From the NCBI GenBank assembly GCA_030529365.1, contig JAUMXB010000002.1, positions 124,001 to 188,000 of the forward strand: DNA of 64,000 bases, given 5' to 3'. Below the pieces are notes generated by a model. The model saw only the letters and a list, made by a program, of their open reading frames with translations. It made no database searches and was not told the DNA's origin. Below are positions 34,747-43,442 of the stretch, one piece after another. Made by a program: the position numbers and the translations under genes. Position 1 is the stretch's first letter. Each line of letters starts with the position of its first letter. The DNA is from Cardiobacteriaceae bacterium. GTDB taxonomy: Bacteria; Pseudomonadota; Gammaproteobacteria; Cardiobacteriales; Cardiobacteriaceae.

Positions 34747-36201
34747 TTATGCCCTTTTCGGCTGGGTAACGAGGCTGATGACAATCACGGCAATGGCAGC
34801 GAGCACGAAGGCGGGCAGGAGTTCGTAGAGATCGAACCAGCCGCCTTGCAGCTTGTTCCAGCCCACGGTGACGAAGGCGCCGACAAGCACGCCGGCGATG
34901 CCGCCTTGCCAGGTGGTTTTCGACCAGTTGAGGGCGACGATCATGACTGCACCGATGGATGCGCCCAGCCCTGCCCAGGCATAGGAGACGATGTCGAGCA
35001 CGTTGCTTTTTTCGTCCCAGGCGAGGAAAAGCGCGATGAGTGCGATAACGGCGACAGTGAGGCGGCCAAGCATGAGCGAGGTTTTTTCCGAAACGCGTTC
35101 GCGCACGAGGTCGCTGGTGAGTGCGGAGCTTGCCACAAGGAGCTGGCTGTCGGCGGTGGACATGATGGCGGCCATGATGGCGGCAAGCAGCAGTCCGGAG
35201 ACGAGCGGATGGGTGAGGCCGTTGATCATGGCGATAAAGGCTTGTTCCTTGTCGGCGAGCGGTTTGCCGTTGAAATAGGCGACGGCGACCATGCCGATGA
35301 GGATGGCCATGCCCATGGCGATGAGTGACCATAGTGTGGCGACCCATTTGGCGCGATTGACGGAGGCGACGGAGTCGATGCCCATCATGCGCGCAAGGAT
35401 GTGCGGCTGGCCGAAATAGCCAAGCCCCCACGCCATCAGCGACAGCACGCCGATTATGGTAATCGGCTCGCCCGTGCCGATTTGCAGGCCGCCATCGGCC
35501 ACTTTGCTGGCGGGAGAGGTAAAGAAGTCAAACTGGTGCGGGCTGGTGCCGAGGATGCTGTCGAGCGTGGCATCCCAGCCGCCGAGGCTCTGGATGGCGA
35601 CCACGGGCACGAAAACGAGAGCGGCAATCATCAGGCTGCCCTGAATCACGTCCGTCCAGCTTACCGCAAGATAGCCGCCGAGGAAGGTGTAGCTCAGAAC
35701 GACCAGCGCGCCGATGGTAATCGCCATGTGGTAATTCATGCCGAAGAGGATGTTGAAGAGTTTGCCGCCAGCCACGAAGCCGCTTGCCGTATAAAAGGCA
35801 AAGAAGAAGAGGATGGCAAGCGCGAGTACCACGCGCAGGAAATTGGTCGGATCTTTCAGTTTGCGCTCGAGGAAGGTGGGAACGGTGACGGCATCATTCA
35901 GCGCATAGCTTTCCTCGCGCAATTTGGGCGCAACCCATGACCAGTTGGCAAAAGTGCCGAGCAGCAGGCCGAAGCAAATCCAGAACGCGTTCATGCCGCC
36001 AGTCATGGCGAGCGCCGGTACGCCCATCAGCAGCCAGCCGCTGAAATCGGAGGCCACGGCGCTGATTGCCGATGGTATCGGGCCGAGCGTGCGTCCGCCG
36101 AGAACGAAATCGGAAATCGTCGTCGTGCGGAAATAGAAATAAAGCCCTACGCCGAGCATGACGGCCATGTAGAGCCCAAAAGTGATGTATTGTGACACCA
36201 T
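34747..36201 (-). CDS. putP: Sodium/solute symporter of the PutP (proline) type
   Basis: A 484-residue inner-membrane symporter of the SSS family with about 13 hydrophobic segments. The N-terminal block ISDFVLGGRTLGPIPSAISA, the sodium-site region SAVASDFSGWLLMGVPA, and AWGLGYFGQPHILARMMGI match PutP-type sodium/proline symporters. It lies 27 bp downstream of ectC on the same strand, so the pair probably forms an osmotic-stress operon. Given that partner, the solute could be proline, ectoine or an ectoine precursor; the sequence does not decide. Confidence 0.88.
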   Translation of the reverse strand: MVSQYITFGLYMAVMLGVGLYFYFRTTTISDFVLGGRTLGPIPSAISAVASDFSGWLLMGVPALAMTGGMNAFWICFGLLLGTFANWSWVAPKLREESYALNDAVTVPTFLERKLKDPTNFLRVVLALAILFFFAFYTASGFVAGGKLFNILFGMNYHMAITIGALVVLSYTFLGGYLAVSWTDVIQGSLMIAALVFVPVVAIQSLGGWDATLDSILGTSPHQFDFFTSPASKVADGGLQIGTGEPITIIGVLSLMAWGLGYFGQPHILARMMGIDSVASVNRAKWVATLWSLIAMGMAILIGMVAVAYFNGKPLADKEQAFIAMINGLTHPLVSGLLLAAIMAAIMSTADSQLLVASSALTSDLVRERVSEKTSLMLGRLTVAVIALIALFLAWDEKSNVLDIVSYAWAGLGASIGAVMIVALNWSKTTWQGGIAGVLVGAFVTVGWNKLQGGWFDLYELLPAFVLAAIAVIVISLVTQPKRA

Positions 36202-36228
36202 AATGTTTCTCCTTGATATTGTTATGAT

Positions 36229-36618
36229 TCAGTAGGCTGACGAAGCGTCGGGATCATTGAGGTTATGGCGTTCCGTACCTTTGAGCGGCGGGTTGAACAC
36301 GCTTACCAGAATCAGGTCCTCATCCGGCGAGGCGCGCAGGAAATGTTTGTCATGCTGATCCAGCACGTAAATGTCACCAGGGCGAACCGGGTACACTTTG
36401 CCCGCCATGTCCTCCACCTCGCCGCTGCCACCGATGCAATAGCAGGCTTCAAGATGGTTGCGGTATTCGAGCAGCGATTCCGAACCGCGCCTGACTACGG
36501 TATGGCATACGGTAAAACCCATGCCGTCCTTCTCGGTAAGCAGACGATGGCTGGTGCCATTGCCCCACTCCACAAAAAAATCGGTGTTTTCGACATCTTG
36601 CAAACTGCGTACAAACAT
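36229..36618 (-). CDS. ectC: L-ectoine synthase (orphan EctC)
   Basis: A 129-residue cupin that cyclises N-gamma-acetyl-diaminobutyrate to ectoine. The start at 36618 ([14 protein letters not shown]) follows GGAG; an upstream ATG at 36663 is not supported. The core [17 protein letters not shown] and [18 protein letters not shown] keeps the metal triad Glu57, Tyr84 and His92, aligning with Glu57/Tyr85/His93 of characterised Ect[13 protein letters not shown] is also typical. No ectA or ectB is present in the window, so the enzyme lacks its normal substrate supply here. putP follows at 27 bp. Confidence 0.9.
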   Translation of the reverse strand: MFVRSLQDVENTDFFVEWGNGTSHRLLTEKDGMGFTVCHTVVRRGSESLLEYRNHLEACYCIGGSGEVEDMAGKVYPVRPGDIYVLDQHDKHFLRASPDEDLILVSVFNPPLKGTERHNLNDPDASSAY

Positions 36619-36722
36619 AGCATCTCCTTGAATGGCATTCGGGCAATCAGCGCCCGCCCGCAATATAACGCCAAACCCCTTGTTTTGTCACGCATTGTTT
36701 CGGTTTGCAAAAAAGCCAAAAA

Positions 36723-36808
36723 ATAGTGATTTTTTACCAACCTGAAGCGCTTGTTGTGAGAAATTTTCTCATGATAAGCGCTTGAAGATGGTAAAAATAC
36801 ACCATTTT
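36723..36808. repeat. Intergenic palindromic repeat, copy 10
   Basis: AGTGATTTTTTACCAACCTGA ends before the first core AAGCGCTTG; the second core is AAGCGCTTGAAGATGGT. It lies between ectC and the gene at 36812-37150 and touches that gene's stop codon. Confidence 0.86.
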
Positions 36809-36811
36809 TGC

Positions 36812-37150
36812 TCAAATATCGATCAAGTCCTGTATGTGTTCGCCGAAATCGCTTTCTGCAGCGGCGAAGTTTTCATGCTCGAAATAGCCGTACCAGCCGC
36901 TGGCAGCAATACCCTGCAAGAGGGCATCGCGCGCCTGTTCGTTGCCAAAGCGCCAGATGCCGAGAAAGTGGTGCGCGCGTCCGTGATCAAGGTCGGACGC
37001 GTTGCGCGCCAAGGTGAGAATTTCCATGGGATGTCCGGCAAGCGCCGCCATGCCCTGTTGCACTTGCTGCAAAAACGCTTCCCGCTCGTCACGGGATAGC
37101 GCCAGCCAGCGGGCATTTGGGGTGTAGCATTCAACGAGATAATAAGTCAT
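36812..37150 (-). CDS. Conserved small protein of unknown function
   Basis: A 112-residue protein beginning MTYYLVECYTPNARWLALS. No signal peptide or membrane segment. The sequence reads like a small alpha/beta monooxygenase- or YciI-like fold (short strand-helix pattern, aromatic residues WYGYFEHENF), but no family is recognised with confidence. Its start lies 20 bp inside the AlkC-like gene, so the two are coupled. The stop codon touches repeat copy 10. Confidence 0.65.
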   Translation of the reverse strand: MTYYLVECYTPNARWLALSRDEREAFLQQVQQGMAALAGHPMEILTLARNASDLDHGRAHHFLGIWRFGNEQARDALLQGIAASGWYGYFEHENFAAAESDFGEHIQDLIDI

Positions 37151-37883
37151 GAAGTTCTCCTTGGTCGATGGAAAGATTGCGCAGCGCGCGGCGGCAGATA
37201 TAGCGAGTCGCGGAAGATGCGCTGTCGCGCAGCCAGTCGCGGCATATGTCCTGCACCCACGCCGCGCGGCTTTTGCCGGCATCATTCAGCCAATTGGCAA
37301 CGCTGTCTTGCACATAGCGTTCGGGGTCGGCGCGTAAAGGTTCAAGAATGGGCAAAGCACGCTGTGGCGCGTCTTTGAGCGCGGCGATGTGCGCACACCA
37401 GACGCCGCGCGGGCGCAAGGCTTCGCAGGCAAAGCGGCGGATATGGGCTTCCCGCGCCTGCGTCCATGGCGCAAGCAAGGCAATGGCGCGATCAAGATCA
37501 ACGGCAAGGTGCGGACGCACCGCCATCCACGCCCATTCGCGTACCCCGAAATGCGCGTCATCGGCGAAAGAGCGTATGGCAGCCAAACGTGCTTCGAGCG
37601 GCAAATCGCGCGCGCCGATCATAAAGCAGGCCCAGCCGCGCACCGTATCGGACGGATGCCGCTCGCAGCGCGTCACGTCTTCAGGCGGCAACGCATCAAG
37701 CAGGATAGCGGCAATCGTCTGCATGCGCTTCAAAATGCCGAGCTGGCAAGCGGCAGCAATAGCCGCATGAACGTCATCCGCCAAAGCGGGAAAAACATGG
37801 CGCGCGAGTTGCGCCTGATCGAGCGCGGTAATCTCGGCAAGGGTACGGCTTTCGCGTTCGCCGCGAAGCAACGCGGCATTCAT
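37131..37883 (-). CDS. AlkC-like DNA alkylation repair protein (HEAT repeats)
   Basis: A 250-residue all-helical protein. The C-terminal block DPERYVQDSVANWLNDAGKSR and repeated helices such as RGWACFMIGA and FGVREWAWMAVRPHL are typical of the HEAT-repeat DNA glycosylase group (AlkC/AlkD, COG4335). Those enzymes remove positively charged alkylated bases. Catalytic function is not proven by motif here. It overlaps the marR stop by 4 bp and the small gene downstream by 20 bp, forming a three-gene operon. Confidence 0.75.
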   Translation of the reverse strand: MNAALLRGERESRTLAEITALDQAQLARHVFPALADDVHAAIAAACQLGILKRMQTIAAILLDALPPEDVTRCERHPSDTVRGWACFMIGARDLPLEARLAAIRSFADDAHFGVREWAWMAVRPHLAVDLDRAIALLAPWTQAREAHIRRFACEALRPRGVWCAHIAALKDAPQRALPILEPLRADPERYVQDSVANWLNDAGKSRAAWVQDICRDWLRDSASSATRYICRRALRNLSIDQGELHDLLSR

Positions 37884-38350
37884 GGCAACACCTTGGCGAG
37901 TAACGACGCGAGCTGCTGGCGTTCATCATCATCCAGCTTTTTGAACAAGCCGGCGATCCACTCGGTATGTTCGCGCACCAACTGTTGGGCAAGCGCTTTG
38001 CCTGCATCCGTCAAACGGATGCACAGGGCGCGACGATCTTGCGGATGATGGTCGCGAACAATCAAATCCTCGCGCGCCAGGCCATCGAGCAGACCGGTGA
38101 TGGTGGCACGGGAAACGCCGGCGCGCTCGGCAAGCTCATGCGGAGACAGCGGCGCGGCAGCGCTATCGAGCAAAAAAAGCACGACAAAACGGCCTTCGGA
38201 AAGCCCGTACTGCGCGAGACGCGCGGCACAATCGCGATCAATCGCGGCAGCGCAAGACAAAAGCTGAAAACAAAGTTGAAGACCGGCGATATCGGTTACC
38301 CCGCGTCGCGCGGCTTCGTCGAGCAAGGCTTGGTATTTTTGCGCGAGCAT
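37880..38350 (-). CDS. MarR-family transcriptional regulator
   Basis: A 156-residue winged-helix repressor-type protein. The DNA-binding helix LSPHELAERAGVSRATITGLLDGLAREDLIVR and wing DHHPQDRRALCIRLTDAGKA are canonical. The ATG at 38350 is preferred over an upstream TTG. It heads the operon with the AlkC-like and small proteins, and probably regulates it together with itself. The inducer is unknown; AlkC linkage hints at an electrophile or alkylating compound. Confidence 0.88.
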   Translation of the reverse strand: MLAQKYQALLDEAARRGVTDIAGLQLCFQLLSCAAAIDRDCAARLAQYGLSEGRFVVLFLLDSAAAPLSPHELAERAGVSRATITGLLDGLAREDLIVRDHHPQDRRALCIRLTDAGKALAQQLVREHTEWIAGLFKKLDDDERQQLASLLAKVLP

Positions 38351-38504
38351 AATCAAGCTTTACTTAAAATAAGGTGGCTGATTATATATTCATTAAAACA
38401 AAATACCAATCTTTGAGGACGGTTAATCCTTTGTACCAACCATCCCCCGGATTTTCGAAATGCTAGGAAGCATCTGGATGCCTGCTGCGCCCGGAAACCC
38501 GCTT

Positions 38505-38867
38505 ATATCTAGACAGAATCCCGCGCGAGCGGACACCAAATTTGCCTACCAGCTGGGCAACCGTCATATCGTTTCAACACACATGTCCGTGTGAGCGAGC
38601 ACTCGAGTGATTCCTTGACGCGTTGCATCAAGTACATGTTTCAACACACGTGCCCGCCTGAGCGGGCACCCTGCCACACGCGCCCCTGCCCGGCAATCTC
38701 CGGGTTTCAACACACGTGCCCGCCTGAGCGGGCACATGTTGCCGCCACCCCCATGCAGGCGCTCAATCAGTTTCAACACACGTGCCCGCCTGAGCGGGGA
38801 CAGTTCGATGTCTGTCGCCTCAGCCATACTGATGAGTTTCAACACACGTGCCCGCCTGAGCGGGCAC
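38505..38867 (-). CRISPR. Short type I-C-like CRISPR array without cas genes
   Basis: Repeats are 32 bp, beginning GTTTCAACACACGTGCCC and ending GAGCGGGCAC. Units start at 38571 (degenerate), 38638, 38704, 38770 (one mismatch) and 38836; a strongly decayed unit fits at 38505-38536 at exactly the expected spacing. Spacers are 34-35 bp (five in all). The reverse complement ends GTGTTGAAAC, as in type I-C crRNA orientation, so transcription is probably on the minus strand with the leader at the right. The decay at the left, leader-distal end agrees. No cas gene lies in the window. Confidence 0.93.
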
Positions 38868-39198
38868 GGCTTACTGTGTATCCCGCTTTTTCCAAGGCTT
38901 GGAGCAGCCTGATTCGCCAGCGGTCACAAGAAGCGCAATGCGAGTGTAGCACAGCCCTTTTTAGCCACCCTCGCCTTCTTGAACGTTCTGTTGTTAAGGA
39001 ACTTTGCAAGATTGCGAACCTGCCCGCATTTTCATGAGAACCTCAGCTTGGCGCTTATATCCCCGCTCACCCAAAAAATCATAGCGTACTCTGCCTATGG
39101 CCTGTTGAATCAAGCGCTTTATCCGAAGGATGGTCTATGCCATTTTTCGGGGGACTCCTATATAGCACAGGATAACAAACCAAGCATGTTTATCGTTA
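38868..39198. other. Probable CRISPR leader and non-coding flank
   Basis: The 330 bp right of the last intact repeat contain no supported gene. By array polarity the leader should lie at the left end of this stretch. No promoter was identified. Confidence 0.4.
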
Positions 39199-39273
39199 TT
39201 TCTTACCACCAATAAGCGCTTATGGCGAGAAATTTTCTCATGATAAACGCTTGTTGATGCTAAAAACTACCAT
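39199..39273. repeat. Intergenic palindromic repeat, copy 11
   Basis: TTCTTACCACCAATAAGCG with core AAGCGCTTA; the second core is altered (AAACGCTTG). It lies 28 bp upstream of the dnaB promoter. Confidence 0.84.
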
Positions 39274-39300
39274 ATCCTGTTTTTGCATCTTTTATTGCCG

Positions 39301-39329
39301 TTGGGCGTCAGGGGCTTCGTCGTTATAAT
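39301..39329 (+). promoter_or_regulatory. Sigma-70-like promoter of dnaB
   Basis: TTGGGC (39301-39306) and a perfect TATAAT (39324-39329) with 17-bp spacing, 23 bp before the dnaB ATG. Confidence 0.65.
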
Positions 39330-39352
39330 GCGCCGGTCTTTCGGGAGGTGTG

Positions 39353-40747
39353 ATGGAAGGTTTTGAAGATTTGGCGCGGATCAAGGAACCGCCGAAGTCC
39401 AAGGAGGCCGAGCAGGCGGTGCTCGGCGGGGTGTTGCTCGATAACAGCCGTTTCGATCAAATTAGTAACCGCGTTTATGCCCAGGATTTTTATTTCGACA
39501 ATCATCGCGTGATTTTCGAGGTGATGTCGAATTTATCCAGGAACGGAAAGATGATCGATACGCTGACCATTACGGAAGCGCTGCGCCAGCGTGGCGATCT
39601 GGAGCAGATCGGTGGCAAGCCTTATCTCGACCAGCTTTATGTTGAAACGGCGTCGGCGGTCAATATCGGCGCTTATGCCGATATTGTGCATGAGCGCGCG
39701 GTGATGCGTCGCCTGATTTCCGCGTCCAGCGAGATTGCCGATAGCGTGTATTTCCCGGAAGGGCGCGATGCGCGCGAGCTGCTCGACAATGCCGAGCGCA
39801 AAGTCTTTGCCATTGCCGAGAGTTACCAGAACGAAGAAGAAGAAGGTTTCAAGAAGGTAAACGAAGTTACGGCGGGATTAATTAGACACCTGGAAGAGCT
39901 TGCGAAAACGGGCAGTGAAATTACCGGCCTTTCCACCGGATGGGACAGGCTGGACAAGCAAACGGCCGGTTTGCAGCCGGGGGATTTGATTATCGTCGCC
40001 GGGCGGCCGTCGATGGGGAAAACGACGTTTGCCATGAACATGGCGGAATATGTGGCGATTGCCGAAAGAAAGCCGGTGGCGGTGTTTTCGCTGGAAATGC
40101 CGGCGCGATCGCTGGTGCTGCGCATGATTTCGTCGCTGGGGCGGCTCGATCAATCGAAATTGCGCCTCGGGCAGATCGAGGAGGAAGACGAGGCCAAGCT
40201 GATGTCTGCGGTGGCCCAGCTCAGCAAAGCCCCGATTTACATTCATGACGGCTCCAATATGTCACCTACCGATATCCATTCCTGGATGCGCCGTTTGGCA
40301 AAACAGCCTGAAGTTCAGCAAATGGGAGGTATCGGATTGATTTTGATTGACTATTTGCAGCTGATGGCGATTCCCGGCTTCAAGGAAGGCAAGGTCAACA
40401 TGATGTCGGAGATTTCGCGCTCGCTGAAATTGCTGGCCAAGGAATTCAATGTGCCGGTGATTGCGCTGTCGCAATTGAACCGTGGCGTGGACAGCCGCCC
40501 GGATCACCGCCCGGTGATGTCCGACATTCGCGATTCCGGCGCGATCGAGCAGGATGCCGACGTGATCATGTTTGTTTATCGCGATGAAGTGTATAAGAAA
40601 GATGCGTCGGATATGAAAGGCAAGGCGGAAATCATCATCGCCAAGCAGCGTAACGGCCCGACGGGTACGGTGGTGCTCGGCTTCCAGGGACAGTTCCTGC
40701 GCTTCGTCAATCTCGCGCCGCAGCATTACGAGGATTACGGAGAATAA
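39353..40747 (+). CDS. dnaB: Replicative DNA helicase DnaB
   Basis: A 464-residue hexameric helicase. The N-terminal domain (PPKSKEAEQAVLGGVLLDN) precedes a RecA-like core with Walker A GRPSMGKTT, Walker B LILIDYLQLM and the block ALSQLNRGVDSRPDHRPVMSDIRDSGAIEQDAD. The ATG at 39353 is preferred over an overlapping GTG because GGGAGG is then 4 bp away. No intein or insertion is seen. alr begins 2 bp after the stop, a common gammaproteobacterial pair. Confidence 0.97.
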   Translation: MEGFEDLARIKEPPKSKEAEQAVLGGVLLDNSRFDQISNRVYAQDFYFDNHRVIFEVMSNLSRNGKMIDTLTITEALRQRGDLEQIGGKPYLDQLYVETASAVNIGAYADIVHERAVMRRLISASSEIADSVYFPEGRDARELLDNAERKVFAIAESYQNEEEEGFKKVNEVTAGLIRHLEELAKTGSEITGLSTGWDRLDKQTAGLQPGDLIIVAGRPSMGKTTFAMNMAEYVAIAERKPVAVFSLEMPARSLVLRMISSLGRLDQSKLRLGQIEEEDEAKLMSAVAQLSKAPIYIHDGSNMSPTDIHSWMRRLAKQPEVQQMGGIGLILIDYLQLMAIPGFKEGKVNMMSEISRSLKLLAKEFNVPVIALSQLNRGVDSRPDHRPVMSDIRDSGAIEQDADVIMFVYRDEVYKKDASDMKGKAEIIIAKQRNGPTGTVVLGFQGQFLRFVNLAPQHYEDYGE

Positions 40748-40749
40748 GC

Positions 40750-41796
40750 ATGCGTCCGTTGCAAAAAATCATTGATCTCGAAGCCTTTGCCCACAATGTG
40801 CAGGCGCTGCAAAAGCAGGCGCCGCAGAGCAGGATGGTGACGGTGGTGAAAGCCGATGCCTACGGGCATGGCGTGGCCAACTTGCTGCCCGCGCTCAAGA
40901 AATTGGAAACCTTTGCCGTCGCCTGCATCGAAGAGGCGCTGGCCTTGCGCGCGCTTGGTTTGACGCAGCCGGTGTGGCTGCTGGAAGGCGTCTTTGCGGC
41001 GGACGAACTGCCGCTGTGCGCCGCGCAGGGGTTCGTGCCGTGGATACACAATGCCGAACAGTGGCAATGGCTGCAACGACACGCACCCGGGTTGCCGCAT
41101 TGGCTGAAAGTGGATAGCGGCATGCACCGCCTTGGTTTCGCCCCGCATGAGGTGGCCGCCATGCAGGGCGTGCGTTGCATGGGCATCGCCACCCATTTTG
41201 CCTGCGCCGATGAAGCGGATTTGACGCATGCGCGCGGGCAACTGACGGCTTTTCAAGAAGTTGAAATACCTGCCGGCTGGCAGCGCTGTGCCGCCAATTC
41301 GGCGGCGACTTTTGCCTTGCCGGCAGCGCATTTCGATTGGGTGCGCCCCGGTTTGGCACTCTACGGGATGTCGCCCTTCGCCCACCGCAGCGCAGCCGAT
41401 TTGGGCTTGCGGCCAGTGATGACGCTGGCAACGCAAATCCTTGCCACGCACTGGCTGACGGCGGGCGAAAGCGCGGGCTATGGCGCGCATTTCACGGCGC
41501 AGGAAGACGGCTATCTCGCCACCATCGCGCTTGGCTATGGCGACGGTTTCGCCCGCCAGATCGCGAGCGGCACGGTGCATGTGCGCATCGGCGGGAAAAC
41601 CTGCCCGCTGGTTGGGCGCGTGGCCATGGATATGTGCCTGGTCTGGCTCGGCAAGGAGGCCATGCCGGTAGGCGAGCGCGTCACCATTTTCGGCGACGGC
41701 CACGCAGTGGAAGACGTCGCCGCGCAGGCCGGCACCATTCCCTATACGCTCACCACCATGCTGACGCCCAGAGTGCCTGCGCTGGTGAAGGGGTAG
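40750..41796 (+). CDS. alr: Alanine racemase
   Basis: A 348-residue PLP enzyme of fold III that makes D-alanine for peptidoglycan. The PLP lysine is Lys34 in VVKADAYGHG; the substrate-binding blocks HWLKVDSGMHRLGF and RPGLALYGMSP and the second catalytic tyrosine in SAGYGAHF are present. It is translated directly after dnaB (2-bp gap). Confidence 0.95.
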   Translation: MRPLQKIIDLEAFAHNVQALQKQAPQSRMVTVVKADAYGHGVANLLPALKKLETFAVACIEEALALRALGLTQPVWLLEGVFAADELPLCAAQGFVPWIHNAEQWQWLQRHAPGLPHWLKVDSGMHRLGFAPHEVAAMQGVRCMGIATHFACADEADLTHARGQLTAFQEVEIPAGWQRCAANSAATFALPAAHFDWVRPGLALYGMSPFAHRSAADLGLRPVMTLATQILATHWLTAGESAGYGAHFTAQEDGYLATIALGYGDGFARQIASGTVHVRIGGKTCPLVGRVAMDMCLVWLGKEAMPVGERVTIFGDGHAVEDVAAQAGTIPYTLTTMLTPRVPALVKG

Positions 41797-41829
41797 GCGG
41801 GAACCGGAATCCAGCATCGCGACGCGATG

Positions 41830-41907
41830 GTAAGTTGATGGTGAGGCGAAGCCGAACCCCAACATGAATGGGCATCGCGTGTTGGGGTTCACTTCGTTCA
41901 CCCCAAC
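41830..41907. repeat. Inverted-repeat element with GAACCCCAAC hairpin
   Basis: GAACCCCAACA (41854-41864) pairs perfectly with TGTTGGGGTTC (41880-41890); outer arms GGTGA-GCGAAG and CTTCG-TCACC extend it. It matches the second hairpin of the element at 34530-34661 and could end transcription after alr. Confidence 0.65.
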
Positions 41908-41960
41908 CTGCGAACAGATCAGCTATCCTGATTTGAATGATATTATAGAATCACCAAAAA

Positions 41961-42042
41961 TAGTCATTTTTTATCATTATGAAGCGCTTATGTTGAGAAA
42001 ATTTATCACAAAAAGCGCTTCAGGATGAGAAAATTTACCATT
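41961..42042. repeat. Intergenic palindromic repeat, copy 12
   Basis: TAGTCATTTTTTATCATTATG runs into core AAGCGCTTA; the second core is AAGCGCTTC, with the GATGAGAAAATTTACCA edge. It ends 3 bp before the radA SD (GAGGT). Confidence 0.86.
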
Positions 42043-42053
42043 GAAGAGGTGGC

Positions 42054-43427
42054 ATGGCCAAGGCAAAAACCCGTTTCGTCTGTACGCAATGCGGCGCGGA
42101 GTATCCCAAATGGCAGGGGCAGTGCCACGATTGCGGCGCATGGAATTCGCTGGAAGAACAGGCTATTGCCGAGAAGCCGAAAGCGGCAGGCGGGGCGCGC
42201 AGCGGTTATGCGGGCGTGGCGGCAGGCAAGGTGGAGCGCCTCGATGCCGTGGAGCTGGTCGCGGAAGCGCTGATTCCGAGCGGCATCAGCGAGTTCGATC
42301 GCGTGCTCGGCGGTGGGCTGGTCGCAGGCGGCGTGGTGCTGATTGGCGGCGATCCGGGCATCGGCAAATCCACGCTGCTCTTGCAGACGGTGCACCATAT
42401 TGCCGCGACGCGGCGTTGCCTCTATGTCAGCGGCGAGGAATCGCCGCGCCAGATCGGCCTGCGTGCCGAGCGCCTGAATCTCGCGCGCGAGCGCATTCTG
42501 CTTTACAGCGAAACGCAGGTGGAGAAGATTTTGGCGACTGCTTTGGCGGAAGCGCCGGAAGTGCTGGTGGTCGATTCGATCCAGACGTTGTATTCGGAAG
42601 CGCTTTCTGCCGCGCCTGGCGCGGTCAGCCAACTGCGCGAGTGCACGGCGCAACTGGTGCGCTTTGCAAAAAGCACGGGGACGACGGTGTTTCTCATCGG
42701 CCATGTCACCAAGGAAGGCGCGATTGCCGGGCCGCGTGTGCTGGAGCATATGGTGGATACCGTGCTCTATTTCGAAAGCGAGGCAGGCAGCCGTTTCAGG
42801 ATGCTGCGCGCGGTGAAGAACCGCTTCGGGCCGGTCAATGAACTGGGCATGTTCGCCATGATGGAAGGGGGGCTGAAGCCGGTCGCCAATCCGTCGGCGA
42901 TTTTCCTGTCGCGCCCGGACGGGCAGCAGCCGGGCAGCGCGGTGGTGCCGGTGTGGGAAGGGACGCGCGCGCTTCTGGTGGAAGTGCAGGCGCTGGTCGA
43001 TGGCGGAGGCGGCGGCTATCCGCGCCGCGTGACGCTGGGGCTTGATGGCGGGCGGCTGGCGATGCTGCTCGCCGTTTTGCATCGCCATGGCGGCGTGGCC
43101 CTGCATGACATGGATGTGTACGTGAACGTGGTCGGCGGCCTGAAGATTAGTGAGACAGCCGCCGATCTCGCCGTGTTGGCCGCGGTGTATTCGAGCTTGC
43201 GCGAGCGCGCCCTGCCGCGCGATCTTGCAGTGGTTGGCGAAGTGGGGCTGTCCGGCGAGCTGCGCCCAGTCGCCAACGGCGAAGCGCGCATCAAGGCCGC
43301 GTCGCAACACGGGTTTACCAAGATGATCGTGCCGAAAGCCAATATGCCGCGTGCTACAATGCGTGGGCTTTCCGTCTCGGGTGCGGCGACGCTCGCCGAG
43401 GCGTTGTCATTGTTGGATGACGTGTAA
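42054..43427 (+). CDS. radA: DNA repair ATPase RadA/Sms
   Basis: A 457-residue protein that helps branch migration in recombination. The N-terminal C4 zinc finger (CTQCGAEYPKWQGQCHDCG), Walker A GGDPGIGKST, the RadA-specific KNRFG motif (VKNRFGPVNELGMF) and the C-terminal Lon-like domain (YVNVVGGLKISETAADLAVL) are all present. SD GAGGT precedes the ATG, immediately after repeat copy 12. galU follows at 15 bp. Confidence 0.97.
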   Translation: MAKAKTRFVCTQCGAEYPKWQGQCHDCGAWNSLEEQAIAEKPKAAGGARSGYAGVAAGKVERLDAVELVAEALIPSGISEFDRVLGGGLVAGGVVLIGGDPGIGKSTLLLQTVHHIAATRRCLYVSGEESPRQIGLRAERLNLARERILLYSETQVEKILATALAEAPEVLVVDSIQTLYSEALSAAPGAVSQLRECTAQLVRFAKSTGTTVFLIGHVTKEGAIAGPRVLEHMVDTVLYFESEAGSRFRMLRAVKNRFGPVNELGMFAMMEGGLKPVANPSAIFLSRPDGQQPGSAVVPVWEGTRALLVEVQALVDGGGGGYPRRVTLGLDGGRLAMLLAVLHRHGGVALHDMDVYVNVVGGLKISETAADLAVLAAVYSSLRERALPRDLAVVGEVGLSGELRPVANGEARIKAASQHGFTKMIVPKANMPRATMRGLSVSGAATLAEALSLLDDV

Positions 43428-43442
43428 TGTCAGGAGTTTATG

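Noticed and set aside
38537-38835. CRISPR spacers matching the prophage in this window
   Set aside because: No match was seen by eye; a proper search was not possible, so no targeting claim is made.
38564-39037. Frames on both strands running through the CRISPR array
   Set aside because: They consist of translated repeats and spacers (repeated PLRRARVLK or FQHTCPPERA).
38979-39215. 78-codon frame between the CRISPR array and dnaB
   Set aside because: No SD or recognisable sequence, and its end runs into a palindromic repeat.
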